DNA of 64,000 nt from assembly GCF_963558545.1 (NCBI RefSeq), contig NZ_CAUWHO010000006.1, positions 1-64,000 of the forward strand, read 5' to 3'. Position numbers and translations under genes: made by a program. Under the pieces are notes generated by a model. It made no database searches. It was given only the letters and a program-made list of their open reading frames with translations, and was not told the origin of the DNA. Below are positions 55,026-61,125 of this stretch, one piece after another. Numbering within the stretch: position 1 is the stretch's first letter; each line of letters starts with the position of its first letter. This stretch comes from Tyzzerella sp963558545. Lineage in GTDB: Bacteria; Bacillota; Clostridia; Lachnospirales; CAG-274.

Positions 55026-55907
55026 ATGAGTATTTTTACAGGGTCAGGTGTTGCAATAGTAACCCCTTTTAAAGAAGATAAAACAGTGGATTTTGATACG
55101 TTTGAAAGGCTCATAAACTTTCAAATAGAAAATGGCACAGATGCAATTGTTGTATGCGGTACAACAGGTGAGGCTAGCACTTTAACAGAAGAAGAACACA
55201 TTGAAGTTGTTAAATTTTGTGTAGATAAGGTTGCAAAGCGTGTACCAGTTATAGCAGGTGCAGGCAGTAATAACACAATGAAAAGCGTTAAAATGTGTAA
55301 AAAGTGTGAAGAAGTTGGTGTAGATGGGCTTTTAATAATTACACCTTATTATAACAAAACAACTCAAAAAGGTATTATTAATCATTACAAAACAATAGCA
55401 GAAAGTGTAAATTTACCTATTATACTTTATAATGTACCTTCTAGAACAGGGCTTAACATTTTGCCTAAAACTGTTTTGGAATTATCAAAAATAGATAATA
55501 TTGTAGCTATAAAAGAGGCTAGTGGTAATATATCTCAAGTTGTAGATATAGCTAGCATATGCCCTAAAGATTTTTATATCTATTCTGGCAATGACAACCA
55601 AATTTTACCTATATTATCTATTGGTGGTAAAGGTATTATATCTGTTATGTCAAATATTATACCTAAAGATACTCATAATATTGTAAAAAAATTTTTAGAT
55701 GGAGATTTTGAAGAAAGTAAAAATTTACAGCTATCAGCAATAGAGCTTTCTAATGCTCTATTTTGTGAAGTAAATCCTATACCTATAAAAACTGCATTAG
55801 AATTTATAGGATATGGTAAAGCATATTTTAGAGAGCCTCTTATAGATATGGAAGATCAAGATGTTATAGTTTTAAAAAATGCTATGAAAAACTATGGGCT
55901 AATATAA
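55026..55907 (+). CDS. dapA: 4-hydroxy-tetrahydrodipicolinate synthase
   Basis: DapA condenses pyruvate with aspartate semialdehyde, the first step towards diaminopimelate and lysine. The 293-residue protein shows GSGVAIVTPF and CGTTGEAS at 44-51, with Tyr135 in YNVPSRTG. The Schiff-base lysine is Lys163 in IKEASGN. ATG 55026 follows GAGGTGG; the GTG inside that site at 55017 is not a credible start. It is 23 bp after asd and shares riboswitch control. Confidence 0.97.
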   Translation: MSIFTGSGVAIVTPFKEDKTVDFDTFERLINFQIENGTDAIVVCGTTGEASTLTEEEHIEVVKFCVDKVAKRVPVIAGAGSNNTMKSVKMCKKCEEVGVDGLLIITPYYNKTTQKGIINHYKTIAESVNLPIILYNVPSRTGLNILPKTVLELSKIDNIVAIKEASGNISQVVDIASICPKDFYIYSGNDNQILPILSIGGKGIISVMSNIIPKDTHNIVKKFLDGDFEESKNLQLSAIELSNALFCEVNPIPIKTALEFIGYGKAYFREPLIDMEDQDVIVLKNAMKNYGLI

Positions 55908-55927
55908 TAAATAAGTAATTTAAACAA

Positions 55928-55956
55928 AAGCCTATTCTAAATTTTAGGGTAGGCTT
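55928..55956 (+). terminator. Terminator after dapA
   Basis: AAGCCTATTCTAAA (55928-) pairs imperfectly with TTTAGGGTAGGCTT. The trailing T tract is short. It separates dapA from dapB. Confidence 0.75.
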
Positions 55957-55961
55957 GTTTA

Positions 55962-56250
55962 TTACAATTAGCATATGACTTATATTTTTAAATGAAAAAT
56001 TATATACGTTTTTTGTATTAATTTTTAAGAATAAAAATATATAGGAGTATGTGTTTTTAATACGAGGTATTTAAAAAATTGATTATTACAATTAAGATAT
56101 GACTTATATTTTTAGAAGAAAAATTATATACGTGTTTTTGTATTAATTTTTAAGAATAAAAATATATAGGAATATGTGGTTTTTAATACGAAGTATTTAA
56201 AAAATTGTTTATTACAATTAAGATATGACTTAGTATTTAAAAAATTGATT
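55962..56250. repeat. Second array of the AT-rich repeat, about 2.3 units
   Basis: Core ACAATTA motifs lie at 55964, 56088 and 56214, and TGTATTAATTTTTAAGAATA begins at 56014 and 56139 (period about 125 bp). Arms TTTGTATT and AATACGA keep pairing potential through a G-U exchange relative to the copies at position 1. The array fills the dapA-dapB gap and has no ORF. Confidence 0.8.
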
Positions 56251-56279
56251 AAAGATGACTAATTAAAAGAGGTGATAAT

Positions 56280-57038
56280 ATGACAAAAATAATAATGCAC
56301 GGTTGTAACGGTAAAATGGGACAAGCAATTTGTAAAATAGTAGAAGATGATAAAAATAGTGAAATAGTGGCAGGGATAGATATAAACCCTAGCAATGCAA
56401 CTTTTCCTACTTTTTCAGATATAAATGACTGTAATATAGAGGCAGATGTTATTATAGATTTTTCTACAGCCACAGCAGTTGATAGGCTTATAGACTATTG
56501 TGTAAATAAAAAAATGCCAGTTGTTATATGTACTACTGGTATTAATGATGAAACTATTAAAAAAATAGAAGAAGCATCTAAATATATACCAGTTTTTAAA
56601 TCTGCTAATATGAGCCTTGGTATTAACCTTATAGCTAGTCTATTAAAAAAAGCATCGGCTATATTAGATGAAAATGGTTTTGATATAGAAATAATAGAAA
56701 AACACCATAACCAAAAAATAGATGCACCTAGTGGTACAGCATTACTCCTTGCTGATGCTATAAACGAGTCTATGGACAATAAATTTGACTATGTGTACGA
56801 TAGAAGCCAAGTAAGAGAAAAAAGAAGCAACAAAGAAATAGGTATATCTGCTATTAGAGGTGGAAACATTGTAGGTGAGCATTCTGTTATATATGCAGGT
56901 AAAGATGAAATAATAGAATTTACACATTTTGCTCATTCTAAAGAGGTATTTGCCATTGGTGCAGTAAAGGCTAGCAAGTTTTTAGCTAATAAGCCTGCTG
57001 GGAAATATGATATGCAAGATATAATGGATAGTTTATAA
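56280..57038 (+). CDS. dapB: 4-hydroxy-tetrahydrodipicolinate reductase
   Basis: DapB reduces the DapA product with NAD(P)H. The 252-residue protein has the nucleotide motif MHGCNGKMGQAI and IIDFSTATAV. The catalytic region is EIIEKHHNQKIDAPSGTA near 136-153, with the conserved His-His-x-x-Lys pattern. AGAGGTGAT precedes the ATG. A terminator and about 290 bp of repeats stand between it and dapA, so it may rely on its own promoter or on read-through. Confidence 0.96.
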   Translation: MTKIIMHGCNGKMGQAICKIVEDDKNSEIVAGIDINPSNATFPTFSDINDCNIEADVIIDFSTATAVDRLIDYCVNKKMPVVICTTGINDETIKKIEEASKYIPVFKSANMSLGINLIASLLKKASAILDENGFDIEIIEKHHNQKIDAPSGTALLLADAINESMDNKFDYVYDRSQVREKRSNKEIGISAIRGGNIVGEHSVIYAGKDEIIEFTHFAHSKEVFAIGAVKASKFLANKPAGKYDMQDIMDSL

Positions 57039-57050
57039 TGTATTAATTTT

Positions 57051-57076
57051 GACAGCTAGAAATAGCTGTCTTTTTT
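57051..57076 (+). terminator. Intrinsic terminator after dapB
   Basis: GACAGCTA (57051-57058), loop GAAA, TAGCTGTC (57063-57070), then six T residues. Confidence 0.93.
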
Positions 57077-57081
57077 ATTAA

Positions 57082-57112
57082 TATCAATTAAGGTATAACT
57101 TATTTTTTTAAT
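57082..57112 (+). repeat. Remnant of the AT-rich repeat
   Basis: TCAATTAAGGTATAACTTAT resembles the core of the arrays at 1 and 55964. Only this core is preserved, followed by AT-rich sequence up to the next promoter. Confidence 0.5.
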
Positions 57113-57184
57113 AAAAAAGATAAACAGGGGTCAAGTTTTCTTTTTATGCCTAAAAAATTGATTATAAAAATTAAAAACTTTATA

Positions 57185-57232
57185 TTGACAAAACTTGATA
57201 AATTGTATATAGTGTATATATAAGATATATAC
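57185..57232 (+). promoter_or_regulatory. Promoter and probable operator of the GntR-ABC operon
   Basis: TTGACA (57185-57190) and TATAGT (57208-57213) have a 17-base spacer. Just after the -10 lies a perfect dyad, GTATATA (57214-57220), TAAGA, TATATAC (57226-57232). Its place at the expected transcription start suggests autorepression by the GntR protein encoded next. Confidence 0.7.
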
Positions 57233-57262
57233 GATTTATATTATATGATATGGAGGTTATAT

Positions 57263-57637
57263 GTGAAGATAATTATATCAAATAGTTCTAACAAACCAAT
57301 TTATGAGCAAATAGCATACCAAATAAGAATGAGTATTTTAAATGGAGATTTAAAAGAAGGGGATAGCTTACCTTCTATAAGAGCTTTAGCAAAAGATTTA
57401 AAAGTTAGTGTTATTACAACAAAAAGGGCTTATGAAGATTTGCAAAAAGAAAACTTTATAACAACAGTTTCTGGCAAAGGTACTTTTGTATCTTCCACTA
57501 ATAAAGAAAGATTAAAAGAAAAAAACTTTAAGCTTATAGAACAAAAGTTAGTTGAATGTATAGCTATTGCCAAAGCATCTAATATTACTTTAGATGAATT
57601 TAAGGAAATTGTTGATATTATTTTTGAGGAGGAGTAG
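57263..57637 (+). CDS. GntR-family regulator, YtrA subfamily
   Basis: The 124-residue protein has a winged helix (about 12-72) with IYEQIAYQIRMSILNGDLKEGDSLPS, and SVITTKRAYEDLQKENFI as recognition region. A short helical C-terminal part follows, as in YtrA regulators that control neighbouring ABC transporters. The start is GTG 57263, six bases after GGAGG at 57252-57256. The ATG at 57245 precedes that site and is rejected. It is followed by the ATPase after 2 bp. Confidence 0.92.
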   Translation: MKIIISNSSNKPIYEQIAYQIRMSILNGDLKEGDSLPSIRALAKDLKVSVITTKRAYEDLQKENFITTVSGKGTFVSSTNKERLKEKNFKLIEQKLVECIAIAKASNITLDEFKEIVDIIFEEE

Positions 57638-57639
57638 GT

Positions 57640-58494
57640 ATGGACAATGTATTAGAAGTGAAAAATTTAACTAAAAAATATAAAGATGTAGGTATAGAAA
57701 ATATTAGTTTTAATGTACCAAAAGGGAGTATCGTTGGGCTTATAGGTAGAAATGGTGCAGGTAAAACAACTACAATAAAAACAATATTAGATATAGCTAA
57801 AAAAGATAGTGGAGAAGTTGTTATATTGGGAGATAGCGATATTAATGAAAAAATAAAAAATAATATAGGTGTAGTTTTTGATGGAGATACTTTCCCAGAA
57901 ACATTAACTGTAAAAAATCTTAACAACATACTTAAAAATATTTATAAAAATTGGAATGAAGAATTATATTTTAAGTATGTTGAAAAGCTAGAGCTACCTG
58001 TTGATAAAAAGTTTAAACAATTTTCTAAAGGTATGAAGATGAAATTATCTATAATAGTTAGCTTAAGCTATGATGCCAAGCTTTTAATTTTAGATGAGCC
58101 TACAAGTGGCTTAGACCCTGTTGTTAGGGAAGAGATATTAGATATTTTTTTAGACTTTATACAAGATGAGAATAAAGGCATTTTAGTATCTTCGCATATT
58201 ACAAGTGATTTGGAAAAGGTGGCAGATTATATAGTATTTATAGATAAAGGAAACGTTATATTTTTTGAAAGTAAAGATAAAATAATTTATGAATATGGCA
58301 TATTAAAATGTAGCCAAGAAGACTTAAAAAAGATAGATAATAAATATATTTTAAAAAAGATAAAGAAAAACTATGGTTATGATGCTGTTTTAAATGACAG
58401 AGAACATATAAAACAACAATACCCTAGTTTGATTATTGATACTTGCACAATAGACGAGCTAATGGTTATATATACAAAGGGGGATAATGTATGA
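57640..58494 (+). CDS. ABC transporter ATP-binding protein (YtrB-like)
   Basis: The 284-residue protein has Walker A GRNGAGKTT near 37-45, a variant signature FSKGMKMKLSI and Walker B LLILDEPTSGLDP. The switch histidine lies in VSSHI. A C-terminal extension of about 75 residues follows, typical of bacitracin/YtrB-like ATPases. It pairs with the two membrane genes downstream and is probably controlled by the GntR regulator. The substrate is unknown; antibiotic sensing or export is a family tendency, not shown here. Confidence 0.92.
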   Translation: MDNVLEVKNLTKKYKDVGIENISFNVPKGSIVGLIGRNGAGKTTTIKTILDIAKKDSGEVVILGDSDINEKIKNNIGVVFDGDTFPETLTVKNLNNILKNIYKNWNEELYFKYVEKLELPVDKKFKQFSKGMKMKLSIIVSLSYDAKLLILDEPTSGLDPVVREEILDIFLDFIQDENKGILVSSHITSDLEKVADYIVFIDKGNVIFFESKDKIIYEYGILKCSQEDLKKIDNKYILKKIKKNYGYDAVLNDREHIKQQYPSLIIDTCTIDELMVIYTKGDNV

Positions 58495-59126
58495 AAGCCT
58501 TAATGATAGAATTTTTTTATGAAAAAAAAGCTATTTTATCTGGGATAATTGTAACTTTATTTATATATTTTTTATATATACCTATATTTTCAAATCCAGA
58601 AATAATAGTAGCACCTTTAGTTTCTTATATATTTGCGAGTTTATATGGAGCATTGATATTAAAAAGAAAAAATACAAACTTTGAAATATTTTTGGCTAGC
58701 ACTCCTTTAGGAAGAAAAACAATTATAAATACAGGTTATATAGTAGGGTTAATTTCAAGTTTTATTATAACTACTATGTTTTCTATGTTTTATTTTATTA
58801 GAGAATATTTTATACATATAAAATCAGTTGTAGATATTGAGTTAAATTATAATCCTTTAATGTTAATTTTAAATAGCTTTGGTTTTGGACTAATTACAAC
58901 GGGTATTTTATTTCCAGCATCTATATTGCAAAATAAAGAAAATAAATTTTTATCAACGTTAGTATCTTTTATGGCTTTATTTATAAGTGGTATTTATATT
59001 ATTATACTTAAATTAAATGTTTTAAATATAAGGGTAATAACATTAGGATATTTAATTATTTCTATTTGTGTTTATATATTTTCTTATTTAATAACTACTA
59101 ATAAATATTTGAAAAAAGAGCTTTAG
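58491..59126 (+). CDS. ABC-2 type transporter permease, first
   Basis: The 211-residue protein has six hydrophobic segments and no large soluble domain. It overlaps the ATPase stop by 4 bp (ATGA), which implies coupled translation. It belongs with the next gene as the membrane part of an ABC-2 exporter. Sequence identity to named families is too weak to name a substrate. Confidence 0.85.
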   Translation: MKALMIEFFYEKKAILSGIIVTLFIYFLYIPIFSNPEIIVAPLVSYIFASLYGALILKRKNTNFEIFLASTPLGRKTIINTGYIVGLISSFIITTMFSMFYFIREYFIHIKSVVDIELNYNPLMLILNSFGFGLITTGILFPASILQNKENKFLSTLVSFMALFISGIYIIILKLNVLNIRVITLGYLIISICVYIFSYLITTNKYLKKEL

Positions 59127-59140
59127 AGGAGTGGATAAAT

Positions 59141-59818
59141 ATGAAGGGGATAGTTTTAAAAGAATTTTATCAAATGAAAGATGATATACCTAGTTTTATT
59201 ATTTCAACTATTTTTTTTATGATATTATACAAATTTTTAAAAGTACCATTTTTTGAATTTTCAACATCGATTGTTATATTTATTATTATAGTAAATACCT
59301 TTTTAAAACAAGAGCTATTAAATAATGAGAATAACTTTAATATGTATTTAAATACATTACCTATAAATATTAATAAAATTATAATGGCAAAATATTTATT
59401 TATGTTATCTATTACAACAATACTTTTATTTATTTGTATTGTAGGTTCAATTTTTATTAAATGGGAGGTAGATTTATTAAGTCAGATAAAGTATTATTCA
59501 TTATATATATTTGTATTTAATTTTTATTATGTATATTTCCCAATAGCATATTTAATTTTTATATCTTTAAAAAATAACTTAGCATCTATTATAGTTTCAA
59601 ATTTAATTGGAATGGTTATTTCATTATTATTAAATTTTTTATTAATATTTTTAATGTTAATTTTATTTAAAAATATTTTAGAAATTGACTTTAGCAGTGA
59701 TATATTATCTGAAGATATGTTTTTAATATGTGGATTAATATGTACTTTTATATCAGCTATAATAGTTTGTAAAGTATATAAAATAACTTGCTTAAAATAT
59801 AAGAAAAATTTATGTTAA
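59141..59818 (+). CDS. ABC-2 type transporter permease, second
   Basis: The 225-residue protein has about six hydrophobic segments, starts VLKEFYQMKDD-like in the manner of ABC-2 permeases and ends with a basic tail. It lies 14 bp after the first permease behind a GAGG site and is closed by a terminator, so the operon is GntR-ATPase-permease-permease. Confidence 0.85.
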   Translation: MKGIVLKEFYQMKDDIPSFIISTIFFMILYKFLKVPFFEFSTSIVIFIIIVNTFLKQELLNNENNFNMYLNTLPININKIIMAKYLFMLSITTILLFICIVGSIFIKWEVDLLSQIKYYSLYIFVFNFYYVYFPIAYLIFISLKNNLASIIVSNLIGMVISLLLNFLLIFLMLILFKNILEIDFSSDILSEDMFLICGLICTFISAIIVCKVYKITCLKYKKNLC

Positions 59819-59823
59819 AAGTT

Positions 59824-59886
59824 AAAAGACTATGAATTTTAATAAGTCCGTAAAAATGGACAATATAAACAAATTCATAGTCTTTT
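59824..59886. terminator. Bidirectional terminator between convergent operons
   Basis: AAAAGACTATGAATTT (59824-59839) and AAATTCATAGTCTTTT (59871-59886) form a perfect 16-bp stem, with an inner GTCC/GGAC hairpin in the loop. T runs exist on both strands. Confidence 0.88.
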
Positions 59887-59953
59887 ATTTTTTAATATAT
59901 TTTATTAAAATTTTATATTAATTTTTAAATATTTTGTTTAGTTATAAATTATA

Positions 59954-61099
59954 TTATTGTATAGTAAGCATAGTATAAAGCATTTGAGCAGATTCGCCTC
60001 TAGTTGCATTTGATTTTGGAGCAAAGCTACCATCTGGTCTACCATTTATTATACCAGCTTGTTGAACTTTAGCAATAGAAGAACTAGCATAGCTAGATAT
60101 ATTATTAGTATCTATAAAGTTTAGTTGTTCTTTATTTTTATTTAGGCTAAAGTTTTTATAATTACAAAATCTTTCTATCATAACGGCCATTTGTTCTCTT
60201 GTAATGTTATCATTAGGAGCAAATGTAGTAGAAGTTATACCACTTGTTATACCACTTTTAGCTGCCCAATCTACATAAGGGTTAAACCAAGCATCTTTAG
60301 ATACATCTATAAAGTTTTCTGCTTTATACTTATTGATGTCTATATTATCCATTTTTGCAAGAAGTGTTATAAATTCTGCTCTAGTAATATTATTGTTAGG
60401 AGCAAATGTAGTATCATTCATACCATTTATAATACCTCTATCTGCAAGATATTTTATAGGTTCATTAGCCCAATGATTAGATATATCGCTAAAGTTAGAT
60501 TGTTTAACAACAGGATACATAGCATTTATATCTATTTTAGTAGGTTCTTTTTTATCTGAGATATTATTTTCTGTTTTATTATTCTCATCATTATTAGAAG
60601 TAGTACCTATAATTGCACCATTAGTAGAGCTATTATTACTAGTATTGTTGTTATTAGATGTTGTAGTGTCATCTACATTAACAGTAGCTACAACATCTAG
60701 CAATTTTCCTTTTAAATCTGCATCTAAATTTACAAGCTCTAGTTTAACATTTTTTGATAAATTAGGTTTGTTTTTAAATGTTAAAATACCGATATTTAAT
60801 GTACCATTTTGTGTAAGATTATTATCATCTAAAACTATGGATATAGTAGTTTTACCAGAATTATTGCTTTCTTTTACTAATTGGTATTTAAAATTTTTAT
60901 CAGGGCTAAAGTTTACATTAGTGTTACCATTTTCATCTACTATATCTAACTGTAACGCATTTACATTTTTATCTAAGCCAGATAAAGTTATATTTGCAAC
61001 ATTATTTTTTACATTTATTGTTACAGAATTATTTGATGCAAAAACATTTGTTACAAATAATAAAGTTATTAAGCTACTAAATAATAATTTTTTTATCAC
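59954..61099 (-). CDS. S-layer-homology surface protein with cohesin-like N-terminal domain
   Basis: The 381-residue protein has a signal peptide (about 1-22). A beta-rich domain (about 24-140) with NITLSGLDKNVNALQLDIVD resembles cohesin-type modules. An Asn/Thr/Ser-rich linker leads to three C-terminal SLH domains (about 200-380) with ITRAEFITLLAKM, ITREQMAVMIERF and ATRGESAQMLYTM. SLH domains bind cell-wall polymers. The start is GTG at 61099 after AAAGGAG. It begins 26 bp after the M60 gene, so the two are probably co-transcribed. Confidence 0.88.
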   Translation of the reverse strand: MIKKLLFSSLITLLFVTNVFASNNSVTINVKNNVANITLSGLDKNVNALQLDIVDENGNTNVNFSPDKNFKYQLVKESNNSGKTTISIVLDDNNLTQNGTLNIGILTFKNKPNLSKNVKLELVNLDADLKGKLLDVVATVNVDDTTTSNNNNTSNNSSTNGAIIGTTSNNDENNKTENNISDKKEPTKIDINAMYPVVKQSNFSDISNHWANEPIKYLADRGIINGMNDTTFAPNNNITRAEFITLLAKMDNIDINKYKAENFIDVSKDAWFNPYVDWAAKSGITSGITSTTFAPNDNITREQMAVMIERFCNYKNFSLNKNKEQLNFIDTNNISSYASSSIAKVQQAGIINGRPDGSFAPKSNATRGESAQMLYTMLTIQ

Positions 61100-61125
61100 T
61101 GTAAAAACTCCTTTTATGTTTATAA

